DNA of 62,000 nucleotides from Mesostigma viride (GCA_009746045.1 RPFO01000392.1:1536464-1598463); one strand, 5' to 3'. Numbered from the stretch's first letter, positions 32,734 through 47,700 are shown. Made by a program: numbers and translations. Notes: generated from the sequence alone by a model not told the origin.

Positions 32734-35700
32734 TTATGAGTTGGGTAAGACGCTCGTGAAGTTGATCTCCGGCTCCTGTGCTGCCCCGACGGACAGACTG
32801 TGGGCCAGCCGCGCCACCAGGGAGTCCCGCCGGGCTCTTGGTGACGTTGCCTTGCTGGCGCCCCCCGCGTTGCTGATGGTGCGAATCATCTCGGCACTGC
32901 TGTCTGCCCACTTGCCGTCCGCAAGGCTGTTGCGATGCTCCCGCGCGCCAAACGACCCGTTGACTTGGCTCCCTCTGGGTGAGCCCACGTAGCACGGCGG
33001 CGAGATGTGCCCGCCGGGCATGATCTCCCCCTGAGCGTCCCTGGGCTCCTCCACGTAGTGCGACGGGATCTCCTGCATGGGCGTCGCGCTGCGGTTCTCG
33101 TACGGCAGCACCAGCATCGGCTCCGGCATCGGGTTGTTCTCCAGCCACAGCGGCGGCGCGCGCTGGAGCGCCTCGTATGTGCTGGGCGACGCCGAGCGCT
33201 CCTGACCCAGGCCCAGGTTGCGGATGAAGGCAGCCTCTTGGTCGTCATCCCCCCCGGGAGGGGTAATCCGCAGGATCTGGACGTTGGGCCCGACCGCGGC
33301 CGCCTCTGCTTTGTCCTCGCCCCCCTCAAGCACCTTGCGTGAGGGCGCCTTGTACTTGCTGAGCAGGTTGGAGTCGCAGGGCAGGTAGGACACCCCCTGA
33401 GGGGAGATGAGGCTGGGCGAGTCGCGTGACTGCCGGTCATCCTCAGGGGGGAGCTCGGGACTCGGGCTCTCGGTCGAGTGGGCGGGCAGCATGGCGGCCA
33501 CCGCGTCAGACTCGAGGAAGCGGAATTCGGAGGGCCGCTTTGTGGACGCCTTCATGTGGCGGCTCTCGCGGTGCTGCGCGATCATCTCCGCCAGCGCCGT
33601 GGCCAGGTCGTACATCCTGCGGCGGCCACAAGAGGGCGGTGTGAAGATGGTGTGTGGCAGATGGCGCGTGTGTATGTGTATGTGCGTGTGTGTATGTGCG
33701 TGCATGCGTGAGTGTGTGTGCAGTGTGTGTGTGTGTGTGTGGTGTGCGTGCGTGCGCGTGTGTGCGTGTGTATGAATGCATGCGTGCGTGCGCGCAGGGT
33801 GTGCACAGGGAGTGTGCAAAAAGGATGTATGAGTCAATGAGCAGCCACATTCAGAACCGTATCGCAAGTTTCTACCGTTTGGCCATTATGAAGACGAATG
33901 AAGGGCAGCACCAATGCTCATGAGGGTGATCACATTGTCAGCCTGTCGCTTTCATTGGTGCCAAAAGCAGCCCACAGCAACTCGGCATGTAAGCGGAACC
34001 ATGGGGCGTTCGAAGCATGCGTGCGATCGCCCTTCACCATGCGCTTGCCGCCTGGAGAGGCTCCAGTGCAAACATGCCCGGGTCATCCCGTGAGACAACC
34101 GATGGGACTGGAACAATTTGTTGGCGAATAGGCCCCGTCCCACCTTCCTCCCTGTCTCCCCTGCCCCCCATTCCTACCCACCCAGAGAGTCAAACAGAGA
34201 ACGGAATGTCTCCACACACCAGTATGCCAACCTTGGCAACCACCAGCCACCCTTTACAGCCATGGGAGCCGGGGATGCCATGAGCGACAAGCGAAGGCCA
34301 TGAGAAGTGCATAAGAGTCGAAGATGATCCCGAAAATAATTCACATTGCGCGGTCGCTGATGGCCCTGGTCTGTTAAGGTCTCCTTTATGGCGCCTCTGA
34401 TGGTCCTGGGTACGAGGGTGGGGACAGCAAGTACCCCAGGCACGGCGGCCACGCTCTGCCTTGCGTGGACACTCACTGGGCCACAAACTGGATGCCGATG
34501 GCCATCGCCATGAGGACAAGCATGGCGGTGCTGGCGCTGTGACGGAAGCCAGTGGATGACGCGCCCACGCCGCCGGAGAGCAGAGCGAGACCACAGGCTA
34601 TGACGCCCAGCTCACACACGATGGTGACCGCTTCCAGCAGGGTGGACAAGCGGGCCACAAACGGCTGCGGGGAAAGAGAAGGGTGGGGGGGCGAGAAAGG
34701 AAAAGGGGGTTGGAGATCGGGGGGCTTCTCATGGGTGCCATCCTGAACATGCAAATGCTTGAGTTCATGGCAGCAGTGCAGGGTAGATGGGTGTGCTACC
34801 ACTGGTCCGGTTGAAGGGTGTGCCGCGGTAAGGCGTGTCTGCTGGGCACGCGTGGGCAGCTGCTAGGGCACTCGGCCGCAGGATCCGATGACTGTGTGTG
34901 TGCCCAGGAGTCCATGGATATGACCACGTTGGCTGATACTTGCAACATGGCCAGAGAGCAGAATATAAATGGAACGTGCAGTCGTAAGAGACTGGCAATC
35001 AATTTCATTACTGGCACTTGCTTAAGGTTCAGCCTGGTGACCAAGGCGAGGCCTTGCTCAGCAGCGAGGGGTGTGAGGGTCCAAGCTAGCCCTGTATAAA
35101 ATATAAAGATAGGCCCAGCAGGGGACACAGGGAAAGCCACCACACTGAGTCAAAGTGGACACATGGGTCCTTGAAGGAAGCTACTACGACTAGTAATCAG
35201 CACCCTGCTGCAATCAAAAGCGGGATACTGCTACAGATGGAGAGCAGCACACTGTTACAGATAGAGGGCTGCAAAACTGGGCCTAAGCGGATAATAAGGC
35301 AAGAGCGAGGCCGACAAAACCAGTCCTCCAGGCGCCTAGGCACTAGCATTCCACCGATGGGCGTGCGCCAGGTGTCAGCAGTGGGAATGTGAAGCGCACT
35401 GCCATGAAACACGAAAAGAACGGCTGCTGACTTGGCTTCTTGGGACGAGGAAAGGACCATTTATACCTGCAAGTGTTTGCTATGTACAACAAGAGAGCTT
35501 ATCCTATGTACAAAAAGAGAGATTTCGCCTCCAACAGCCATCAAATAGAAACACTCAGACCCCCTTTCCTCCCATCTCGTGTATAACAGATCCACTTCCT
35601 TCTGCTCAGAAGTTGTGCCCCCAGATAACATGCACAAAACAGAAGCCTTGCGCCCTGCCTGGCGGCCACAGGAGGTCCACCGTGACATATCTGCTCACCT

Positions 35701-38700
35701 TCACCACGACCAGGAACGTGGCATGCAGCACCAGCCATATGGTAAAGGAGACCATCTGGAGGAAGCGGGGAAGCAGTGCACAGGAAAACATCTCAAAGAA
35801 AGTAAGTTCTCTGCGCGCCGCGTCTCAACTTGCCAGCAAACTGCCGCCAAGGCCGCACAAGGCTGGCCATCAGACTCAGCCACAGCGTGCACGACATAAA
35901 AAGAATGGACTCTCTCCGTTCACATTGACCAACAATATGTGCCTGCATGATGATGCCAAGAGCTACCGTCCCCTGTTACAACCGCCCCCCTCCCACACTG
36001 GCATGCCTGCCCCCCTTTCGTCCACAATGTGCATGGTAGCTATGGATGCGGCGGCCTCCATGCCTGGTGGCCAGCTGCAAGGATTCCAGGAGGTTCACTC
36101 AAGCGGAGGCGCGGGCAAGAGCTCCCGATGGCACGCCTCATGAGGCCGCGACAACCAAGCAGGGGTTGCTGCCTGCCCCAGGATCGGCTAGGGTGACCCG
36201 CTGCTAGCGCAAGCAACGTGGGCACTGTGGGTGCCTAGGACTAAAGCTGACCCATTCTAAATACATCTTGCGGAAACCCATTCTAAAAAAAGCAGCGAGC
36301 CTGTGCTGCTGTGTAAAAGAAACAAACTCCCTTCAAGGAAGAGGAGGACTGGGAGCATGGCAACGGATTACAAACCGTGGCTTACGTGGGCGGCAGGCCA
36401 AAGATGGATCCGTGGGGCTGTTTTCAGACAGGTTCAATGGCGGGATCATCAAGCAGAGCAGGGTTTGTTCCAGCGCCACGCCCACACCACCGCCACGAGC
36501 ACGTTTGTCACACACCTGTAGCCAGCCGATGCCGACTTTCTGCCCTGTGTTTATGCTGTCGAGGCCCATGACCAGCGCAAACAGGAGCTGCGGGGACGGG
36601 GCAAGGGCCGCAATGCCGTGTCGGAGGGTGCAAGTAGACAGGCAACAAAGGGAGTGCCCGATGAAGGTTGTTCAGGTTTGCCAACTTGGAAGATGCCCGT
36701 GCACTCATGCCAGGGTACATGGCCCAATGATATCTTTGAAAGGGGGAGGAGGCCAAACATATCCTGGCTTCTAGGCATCCACGAAAGGGCGAGGAGGCCA
36801 AACATATCCTGGCTTCTAGGCATCCACGAAAGGGGGAGGAGGCCAAACATATCCTGGCTTCTAGGCATCCACGATGGAAATCTGACAAAGGGATGCGCCT
36901 GGCGCACTTACACCACAGTGGCAATAGAGTCAACATCCCAGATCCCAAACCTGCGACTCTCAATGAGTTCCAAGCCTATCTGTGGCCTCTGGATGATGGG
37001 CAAGCCCTACTGCAGCCCTACTGCAGCCCTACGGCAGCCCTACTTCTTGGATTGCACCCACAGTTGGGCCTGCACCAGATGCAGAGAATCTACTCCGTGG
37101 CTTGCCCACGTGAGGAAGCGAGAGAATCTAGGGCGCCCTCTCTCCTCCACGTGAGGGGCTGGAGGCTCCTTTATTGGCTCCCACATGACACAGTCACGTG
37201 CTTTGAATTGATTAATCCTGGTATCAAAATCCTTGCAAGAAGCATTAGCAGCGAGGGCACCATGTGATGTGGCAAAGCCTGGTGACCGCCGCTGCAAGGG
37301 TAAAGGATTGCCTTGCTGAACAAGCTGCTTGATGCCAGCAAAACAGTGTACTTGGCTGTTGCAACTCGCAGCCAACAAAATAGAAAGCCCTAGGTGGACC
37401 CCTGGCAAGCATGTGGCGAAGCATGCGGCACGAGCCTCCCTTTACTTATGACCATAGCAGGTGGGGCACAAGTGCATAGGCCGCAGTGCAAGGCAAGCAG
37501 GCAACGTCATAAAAGTAGCCACCGGCAGAGCAGCTTGCGGGTCGCTCCGCCGAGCTGCAGCGAACCAACATGCAGCAAACCAGCCTGCAGCGAACCAACC
37601 TGCTTAAAACAAACCTGCTTGGCATAGACTGCAAGCATCCAACCGCAACCGTGCTACTGCTACCCCTGCTATTGGCGCACCAGCTATTGACATACCTGCG
37701 CACAACATACCCGTCTCATGATCACCAGCTATTGACATACCTGCGCACAACATACCTGTCTCATGATCACCAGCTATTGACATACCTGCGCACAACATAC
37801 CTGTCTCATGATCACCAGCTATTGACATACCTGCGCACAACATACCCGTCTCATGATCACCAGCTATTGACATACCTGCGCACAACATACCTGTTTCATG
37901 ATCACCAGCAGCATGTAGGACGACCGCAGGTAGGCGATGGCCCCTCCTTGGACCGGCCCCGCCGCATGCTCCTCCACGTCATCCCCCACATTGCCCATGT
38001 CGGTGCGCCAGGGGGGGGTGAAGACGCTCAGGTAGCTGCGCGAGGTGGTCCCGGCGCCCACCAGCTAGTGCACGCCACACGAGGGTCATAGGGGGTCAAG
38101 GGGAGCCAGGGGATACGAGGGGCGAGGGGGGATGGGGGAAGCACGTGGAAACGAGAGGGAAAGCAAGCAAGGAAGGGAAGAAGGTGGGTGAGCTGGAAAG
38201 GGGGGGCAGAGACCATCAACAATTCTATAGCCTACCGACAAACACAGTTGCCAGTTAGAATCTACCCCAGAAGCAGGTATTACAATTTGTGTGGGACCCT
38301 GACAAAAGAGGCATGCCGCCTGCATATACTCTATTGCCTCCACTGCCCTACTGTACACGCGCCACGCTCTCCGGTAGGTGAGCAGCTACAGCATAAGAGA
38401 AACTGCGCATGGGTTACACGCACGCCGCTGCTTTCCACCTCCCAGCGCATGTGCGTCATCTCCTCCAACATCCCCCCCCCTTCCTTCCCCGCCTGCCTGC
38501 CTATCTCCTGCGCCCCCCTCCCCCCCCCCCCTACCTTGTGGTTATCCTCCACCCGCGTTACGTCCCACGCCTGCGGCGTCGAGGGTGACGCGAGCGGTGA
38601 CATGGGGGGGACAGCGCCCGACTGGGCGGGCCAGAGCTCCGCCTGGTGGTGCCCCCCCCGGCCACCATGGCGGTGGTGGTGGTGGTGGTGCTGCAAATCG

Positions 38701-41700
38701 CGCACGTTCTCCCTGCTGTTGCGCGCGCAGCCGGGACACGGGGACTCGGGCGTCTGGGGCCGTTCGAGCTGGCTGCTTGCAAGGTAGCTCCCCCCCGCAC
38801 TGTCGCCTGTTTTAAGCCATTCGGTGGATGGACGCCGGTCCGGAGGGGAGCGGCTTGAGCTCAGCCGGCGTACCTCCCCACTGGGCGGCGCCGAGGGGCC
38901 GGGGGTCGCTTGCTGGCGGTCATCCACCCCTGGCCCCGTATGTACATGCGCGTGAAGGACGTCAAACCCAAACAGCGTGCGCGGGTGCAGCGGCCCCCGC
39001 AGGTCCTCGAATAGCAGACCAAACCTGGGTGGAAATAAGCCAGACCCAGGCAGATCGCGTCCACATCATCAATGCCAGGGCATTAAACATTAATGTGGCA
39101 GGGCCCGCAGGCTTGCGTGTGTTTGGCAGCAGCCTCCAGGCTGATGTGTGCGGCAAACTAATTAATAACCACCTCGGACATGCTTGGGTGCATGAGGCAT
39201 GCAGGTAGTTGCCCTGGGAATCTGCAGCAGCAGACGGCCCCTGACCACACGGCCAGCGCATGATGGGAACTGCTACCATGCAGAGAACAGGGACTACACG
39301 AGCAGGAGGCATCCCCGCGTCCACACCCCCCCCCCAAAGGATGTTATTATGATGCTATTCATATCCAGGGCAAATACAGATGGTGGTATGACCAAGGGGA
39401 GGTAGGACAAGGGGGCCATGACACAGGGGGGCATGATAAAGGAGGGTACGAAAAAGGCAACGCTTCCCTACGCAGGCGAAGAACCGGGCCCCGTATCCTT
39501 TGTAAGAAAGTGCCCTTGGGGCTCCCAGCCCCAGGGGCAAAAGGACGCACGTTGTGAGACCATCCTCTCACCCCTCTCACACGCGCTGCCTGCAGTGAGG
39601 CAGCCCACGCCCACCCAACACTCACTGCGTGGCATAGTCGCGCCGCCCCGGCGCAAACGCGACATCCTTCCACCGCCCCTCCCGCAGCACCACCCAGCCT
39701 TGGTCCGCTGGCTTGCTCCTCCCTGCCCCCTTGAGTGCCACCACCTCTGCATCCTCAGGCACCGGCGAGCACGGACCGCTCAGAGGGACCACGTGCATCT
39801 CGTCCACGTTGAGCGTGGGCCGCCGCGAGCCGCCATCGCCAGGCACGCTCTTGCCCATGCCACGCTGGCTACCGCTGGTGCTGCGCCCTCCCGCCCCCGC
39901 CCCCCCCTCATCATCGTCGGCATCGTCCACATCTAAATGCTCCGCAGCGGTCGACCCCGTCTTTGTGACCGCCAGCGGCTGCACCAACTCCACCGTGCCG
40001 CCTGCCGACTCCACGCCCGCGTGCTTACTGGCCAGCTCCACCCAGTTGCGCAGCCAGGTGGAGCCGTCTGGGTGCCCCTGGGAGCGTTCGCCCCCTGCAG
40101 GTGCCCTGTCGTGGGCATGCGAGGACTCGTGGTCAGCGTCCTCATCCCAGGGAGCTGATGCTGTGGCGCCGCTCTCTGTGGTGGCCTCCGGTGCCAGCTG
40201 GCGCGTGGTGTGGCCCCAGTAGCGCCGCCGCCTGACGGATTGTTCCACGAAAATGGCGCGCCGCTTGCCCAGGATCACGCGCAGCACGACGTAGAAGCAG
40301 AGCGCGATGAAGGCGAAGGGGAACGCCAGCAAGACGATGGTGCCGATCGGGACGCCCTTGCCCGCGCCAGCTGTCGCGCGGGCAGATCACAGTTCAGGGA
40401 TCGAGGCAGGACAGGAGAGCCGCGGTCACTTGTCATCCAGTGGACAAGTTAGCACTCAAGGCTCACCAGGACGGGAGGCTGGTCATGGAAGCACTGCACG
40501 ATGATGCCAGTTAGGAGCCGCCTAGTTGATCTGATGTGGGTAGGATCCTCTACTGTACTGTGGATGGGTGTATCGGCCATGAATAGGCAAGCAAGGCTGA
40601 ACACAGGATGTCTAACTTGTGTACGCAGCTGGCAGTTCCACACCCTCGAAAGGTCAAAGTGGCATGTTTCGCAAAGTTAAAATGCCAGGAATCCTCCATA
40701 CACAAATTATATTATACGCACAAAGTCCCTTCAGCATACTACGCCACACAAGGCGGAAACCGGAAGCAGCACACCGCCCGATGGAAGCCGAGCCCATGCA
40801 CCAGGCGAGATATGCACAACTTCTGCAGCACAGGCCTAGTCAACCAACAAACCCAAGGGCGTGCGCGTGGTGCGTCACCACCCACCCACACAAGGGCGCG
40901 CGCGTGTGAGCCACCACCCGCAACCACAAGGGCACGCGCGTGTGAGCCACCAAGGAATGGGCAGATTCCTTTGCGCTAAGAAAGCAGGACGATGCCACAC
41001 TAACGCAGACCAGTGGGCAAACATGCAGGCCCAGACATGCAGGCCCAAGCGTGAAGGCCCAAGCATGCAGGCCCAAGCGCGTAGGCCCAAGGTGTAGGCC
41101 CAAGCGCGCAAGCCCAAGATATAGGCCCATACTCTCTGTGTATAGACAGTACAGGAGACTAAATAACGTACAGGAGATGTAGTAAGCGCACGCCCTGGCC
41201 ATCCCTGGAAATGTCAGCATGCATATCATGAGCTCTGGTCGCGGGAAGAGCAGCATTTTAGGGAGCAGCGGCATGCCGTAGCGCTTCCGCTTGCGCCCCA
41301 GCCACCATAGCGCCAGGACCAGCAGGTGCACGCCTGTGACGACAGCCAGCTCGATGGCCACGTAGAAGAGCACACCGAAGAAGTCGCCCTCGCTGGGTGG
41401 GGCAGAACATGGGTGGGACAGAAAATGGGGTGGCAGAAAACATGTGTGGGGTGGGGGGGATAACGTGACAAGAGGCGATTATGGAGGGTTGAGCCATAGC
41501 TATTGGGTACCCCAAGGGGATGGAGGAGGACATCGGGTCCGCATGCTGGTGGGGAGGGCTGCGTTCCTCATTTGTGAATGGCTACAGCATTGGTTAATGC
41601 ACAGGTAAAACACACAACAAACATCTAAGAGCTTTCTGCCATTAAGTCATCACCATGCTGACATCTGGTCATGCTTGCATATTCTCTGCGCCTGCAAACG

Positions 41701-44700
41701 GTAAGGAAGAGGCCGTGCCATATAAGGCATTCCCACGAGGCATTCCTCCCTCCCTCCCTCCCTCCCTCCCTCCCTCCCTCCCTCCCTCCCTCCCTCCCTC
41801 CCTCCCTCCCTCCCTCCCTCCTCCCTCCCTCCCTCCCTCCCTCCCTCCCTCCCTCCCTCCCTCCCTCCTCCCTCCCCCTCCCCCTCCCTCCCCCTCCTCC
41901 TCCCTCCTCCCTCCCTCCCTCCCTCCCTCCCTCCCTCCCTCCCTCCCTCCCCTCCCTCCCTCCCTCCCTCCCTCCCTCCCTCCCTCCCTCCTCCCTCCCT
42001 CCCTCCCTCCCTCCCTCCCTCCCTCCCTCCCCTCCCTCCCTCCCTCCCTCCCTCCCTCCCTCCCTCCCTCCCTCCCTCCCTCCCTCCCCCCCCCCCCCCC
42101 CCCCCTCCCCCCCTCCCCCCCTCCCTCCCCTCCCCTCCCCCTCCCCCTCCCCCTCCCCCTCCCCTCCCCTCCCCCCCCTCCCCTCCCCCTCCCCCTCCCC
42201 CTCCCCCTCCCCTCCCCCTCCCCTCCCCTCCCCTCCCCCTCCCCTCCCCCTCCCCCTCCCCTCCCTCCCCCTCCGCCTCCCCCTCCCACTGCGCCTGCGC
42301 CTGCGCCTCCGCATCCGCCTCCCACCCACCCCTCGGACCCCGCGCCCCCGCACCCCGTCGCCCCCTCGCCCCCGCGCACCACTGGCCTCTGCGCCCCCTG
42401 GCCCCCTGCCCCCCTGGCCCCTTGGCCCCCTGCCCCTTTGGCCCCCTGCCCCTTTGGCCCCCTTGCCCCCTAACCCTCCGCCCCCCCCCCTCCCCCCTCT
42501 CTCTCTCAAAAGGGCCTGCACTGGATGCCCCCCCTCACTGTCCTCCTGCCCTACCGACCTCCATTTCAAAGGATCCAATGCTGTGTTTGCCAACGCCTGC
42601 CAACAACCGCCTTCACCGACCACCATGCCATTGACTCATCTTCCTGCAATACCCCGGTAGCCCCAAATAATCATAACGCCGGCTGCACATCGCTACCGCA
42701 TCTCCTCCAATACAATTTCCCGGTATTGAGACAGTGCTCCCAGCAACGAGCGCATAAGAGCCTGTGACGGCCCTTGATGGCAGCCCTTAATGGGATCCCT
42801 TCATGGAAAGCACCCCACACGGCGACAAGGGAACGTACGAGGTCAGGTCGGTGACGTCCGACCGGCGCGGCGCGCTGGCCTGAGTGGTCGGGGGCTTCAT
42901 CGACAGAGACTGGATCCACTGCAGATCGGCCGCGGTGAGGCCCCCCAGCACCTGCATCATCACGCCGCTGCGGTTGCCGTACAAGCCGTAGCTGGTCTCC
43001 GCCTGCAGGAGCGAGCGGCCGCGGTTGGCCCGTGGCTGAACGACGACGGGGTCCCCCAGGGTGCGGTTGGTGTAGCTCGTGGTGTTCAGGGAGAGCGTCG
43101 GCAGCGGCTTGGCGAAAGGGGAGTTGAACCCGTTGTTGAGCCAGTTAAGGCAGTAGGTGACCTCACGTACTTCCCCATCCATGGGCACGTCCGCCATGTT
43201 CATCATCTGCAGAAACTGCAGGTGGCCGATGAAGAGCTGAAGGGAAGCCGAGGGAAGATGGTTGGCCCAAGCAAACACACAAGGGCGTGAGAAGCAAGGT
43301 GAGAAGTATTAAAGTTATGACGCCCTTTTTTTCTCAGCTTCACGCTGACCCCCGTAAACCCCAATCTTTTGCCTGCTGACATGCTTGCTTAAGAAAAGCA
43401 CCATCTGCCGCCTGCATGCAACGCGGTCCACTACTATCAAAGGCAGCTGGCTTACCACACACCAGGTCAGCCAAGGGCACTCCATGCACAGAATGGGAGT
43501 TGTAAGAGAAAACATTTGGCGGAGACAACATCAGACAGCAGGCAGGGCAATACTGATCAGGTTGTATCCCAAGTCTCCTGCGCACCATGCCTACCTCTCC
43601 ACTCGATGCATTTCTGTCTGAACTTGCCCCCCCCCACCGCGGCCCTCGCCCGCCCCACTCCTCATGATTCTCCAAATTACTATTTCTCCACCCCCCCCTC
43701 GATGCCCCCCCTCTTCCCCACTCACCATGAGTCCGCTTGTTGCTGTCCCCACGGTGGACATGCCGCTGCCGAGGGCGGCCGCTGAGGTGGCGAGCGCGTA
43801 GTTCGCCAGCACAGTGGTGGCCAGCGACTTGGCGATGATGCTGCCGATGATGGCGGAGAGCGCGTGGCAGACCGGCTTCGCAAACTTCTTGGGGACGTCT
43901 GCAGAGCGGTCGACCCCAGGGCACCGCATCACATGGGGGGTGTAAGCTACTTGCACCACATTGGCAGGTCGCGCGGCACTGCACGATGGTATGAGCGGTG
44001 GGCGTTGCGAGGTGGCCATACTGCATGCATGCACCTGGCACACAGTGTTGACACTAAATGCACTGCCAATTTCCAGAAACAAGGCCAGAATTACCAACCC
44101 GAAAGTTATGGCCCTCTGTCAACAATATGCGCCCCTCCACGCAAACACTTGATCCACGCTGCGCGTGCATCCATCCACGCAGTGCAAAGAGGAACGTCAA
44201 GCAATCCAGGACGGCAACGCCCTTGACAGCCATGCAGCCACAGCCATGCAAATGGATGCAAGTGGTGCACGAGAAACGCACATCCATGCTGTACAAGAGG
44301 AGCATGACTACCCATCTCATACTTAACCAAGGAGGGGGGGGGGGGGGAAGCCAGGCCCACACACGTACAGTGCAGGACGACCTCCTGGTTGGACAGCGGC
44401 GTGATGCGCCCTGCGCGGTCCCTGGCGGCGCCATGTGCCACCTCCACGGTGAAGATATCGTTCCCTGTGGTGGCCACCAGCACTTCGTAGTACCCCGGCC
44501 GGTCCGCAAAGGAGAAGAAGCTGCGGGCAATGCGCCAAGGGGGTGACAGGTCAGGGGTTGCCATTGGCATCATGCTCGTGAGCCCCACACCGCCATCATC
44601 GCAGGGCAGTTTCCATACAGCATGGTTGACTATCATGAAGCCAAAGATACTTGCTAAGGGTTTGCTAATAATTGCCCCACCAGCGCCCATGGGAACCTGG

Positions 44701-47700
44701 TCTAACTCAAAGACCTTTATAGTTATGGACCGTCCCAAGCGTGCAAACACCTGGTCGCTATGACATTCACAACCTGGCATTAATTTTTTCAAATGCATGG
44801 GGACACCGCCAACGGGTGCCGTCTGCAGGTCAATGACAGCGGGCACACAGTACCACTGCTTGCTGGAGACACCTAAGCCTCCCCGCAGCCCGACCACCGT
44901 CTAGGGCCACCCTCTTTTGTTGCGAGAGTGCTGGAGGCACCAGCACCAGCCCACTGGCACCTTGGCAATCATGCCATTACTAGAACTGTTGCAGCAACTA
45001 GGACTGGTGTAGAACATCACACAAGCGGATGGTTACGAAGGGAATGTGTGAAAGTAATGCTTTCAAATTTTTATATGGCCGTGCTGCTCCGCCACCTCCA
45101 CTTCTTCCCCTTCATTCCTAAAATAGTGTTTAACCCACTAGGACAATTAATACATCCTATAGTGCCCAGCTGCGGGATGCAATGCCCAGAGAGGCCAACA
45201 TATGCGCCCCCTGCAGGCCCATGCCCCCCCCCCCGGCCCCCGCGCCCCCGCCCCTGCACCCCCGCCCCCCCTCCCACCCCCCTGCCGCACACAAACACAC
45301 ACATACAAACACGCACACATTCTGATATCCACACCCCAGCGTCGGACGCACCGTGGGCACTGGCTGAGCAAAGTGCTGGCGCAAGACACAACGCTGGCGC
45401 AGAGGGAAGTGCTCGCGCAGAGGGAAGTGTTGACATAAATACGCAACAAATATCAAAGAGTACACGTACGCGACAATGTGGCTGTTGTTGCTAAGGATGA
45501 TGGAGCTGGGAAAGAAGCCCAGCACCGGCTCGCTGAACTGGATGGCAAACAGCGTGTTGGTGTTGGCAGTCACGTATCCTCCCAAGCTGGTCACGGTCAC
45601 GGTGGGGGGGGTGTCGTCTGCACGCGAGCACATCCCCCACACAATGCAATCGTGGCACAGTAATGGCCATGCATGGATGTCAAGGGAAGTGTCGGAAGAC
45701 AGTTAGCTCTCGATTTGCCGCAGTGGCAAAAGGTTCCGGACTATTTAGAGCTAACTAAGACAGAAGCTGCAACTACCCCCTCAACAACACACAGCCCCCA
45801 ACAAGTTCCACCACTTTTGCGTTCCACCCCCTCCCCGAGCGTGTCGCAGACGCCGCCCCTACGCCCCCTCCCCTTCAGGAACCCTGAAAGTTAACAGCAA
45901 ACGTTCCGGCGAGGCACCGGAACCCTGGCAGGATATCTGCCCATAAAGGCAGCCAGATGTCCAAAGCTCCCACACCGGAAAACCAGTCAACCACAGACAC
46001 GTGCAGAACCAAACTGGGACTTGGTGGATATCCGCTGGCCATGGATGTGAGAGCGTGCGCCGAACGAGCGTCCTGATACAGACATGCTGTCGTGTGATGA
46101 AGACTGGGCCACAGCTCCCTTCCAAACCTGCTTGCTCCCCCATCCCCCTCCTGGGATCATGGCGCACAGCACCAGCACTGCGCACCCTCGGTCACAGGAA
46201 ACAAGAGCACACAAGAATGCCATGGCGGGCCCTCGAATTCTGCCATTTGTCACATTTGCCTTGACAGTGACTTTCCCTCGTCTGTCCACGGGCCCGCTGA
46301 CCCCCGGGACTCCTTCCTTACAGGGGTGCACAGGCAGGACGATACCTGGTAGCACGTACTTGGTATAGTACGTCAACTTTGCAGTGCGCCACGGGTATAA
46401 CTGGAACTCGTGGTGGGAAGAGCAACTACAATGGCCACTGCCCAGAACACCGTGCCTTGCAGTCAAGCCATCGCAGATGTCAACAAACCTGGGCTATCGT
46501 CATAAAGATGACTAAAAGGTGCCCAACCATGAGGTACATCGTGACCAACATAATGACATAGTCCATATGCCGATACTAGAGAACATACGACGGTATGCAT
46601 ATGCCGCTATGCCGATACTAGAGTACATACGACAGTATGCATATGCCGCTATGCCGATACTAGAGTACATACGACAGTATGCATATGCCGCTATGCCGAT
46701 ACTAGAGTACATACGACAGTACGCATATGCCGCTATGCCGATACTAGAGTACATACGACAGTATGCATATGCCGCTATGCCGATACTAGAGTACATACGA
46801 CAGTACGCATATGCCGCTATGCCGATACTAGAGTACATACGACAGTATGCATATGCCGCTATGCCGATACTAGAGTACATACGACAGTATGCATATGCCG
46901 CTATGCCGATACTAGAGTACATACGACAGTATGCATATGCCGCTATGCCGATACTAGAGTATGACGATACGCACCGTATATCACCGTAGCCAGCGGCGTG
47001 GGCAGGCTGGGCTGCCCGTCCGAGGTGTTGCAGACGCCGGGAGGAAGAGAGAGCGCGACTGGGCCCGAGCCGTTGGGGAAGACCTGGTTGGGGAAGAGGA
47101 AGGGGCATGGTGGGAGAATGAGGGGGAAGATGGAGGTGCAAACAGCCGAGAAGTATTCACGACAAAGGCAAGGGGGCGTGGGATATCAATGAGCCATGAT
47201 GAGAAAAGTCGAACAAATACATCGAAACCGGCAAACTAGGCACCGCGCTTCATGAGGACATAGTACCAAAGTTACCTAAGGACAGGGGAGGGCATGGCCG
47301 TGGATATCGAGGAGTAATGGCCTGTATAAGCCGATCATCCCATCAAGCCGGGATACCTATGCCTGTATAAGCCGATCATCCCATCAAGCCGGGATACCTA
47401 TGCCTGTATAAGCCGATCATCCCATCAAGCCGGGATACCTATGCCTGTATAAGCCGATCATCCCATCAAGCCGGGATACCTATGCCTGTATAAGCCGATC
47501 ATCCCATCAAGCCGGGATACCTATGCCTGTATAAGCCGATCATCCCATCAAGCCCGGATACTTATCCGTGCGGCACCGAATGTCCAGTTCATACACAACA
47601 CTGACTTGTGACTTGCATCCATGGCAGAAAAAACGCCAAGCATGCCACTTACATCCACCAACGCGAGCGTGGTGCTGCCAGGGCCACCTTTCCACGCTAG

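Noticed and set aside
41625-42660. Several 230-330-codon ORFs rich in Gly/Arg/Glu or Pro/Ser on both strands
   Set aside because: They are products of the CCTC repeat, which is open in several frames; no conserved flanks, and they fall in an intron.
46512-47141. 209-codon ORF of 14-residue repeats ([14 protein letters not shown]) and its 156-codon antisense partner
   Set aside because: A 42-bp minisatellite is divisible by 3, so frames stay open; the array is intronic and begins after a good donor site.
47321-47568. CRISPR-like regular repeat
   Set aside because: Units are contiguous with no unique spacers and the DNA is eukaryotic; it is a minisatellite.
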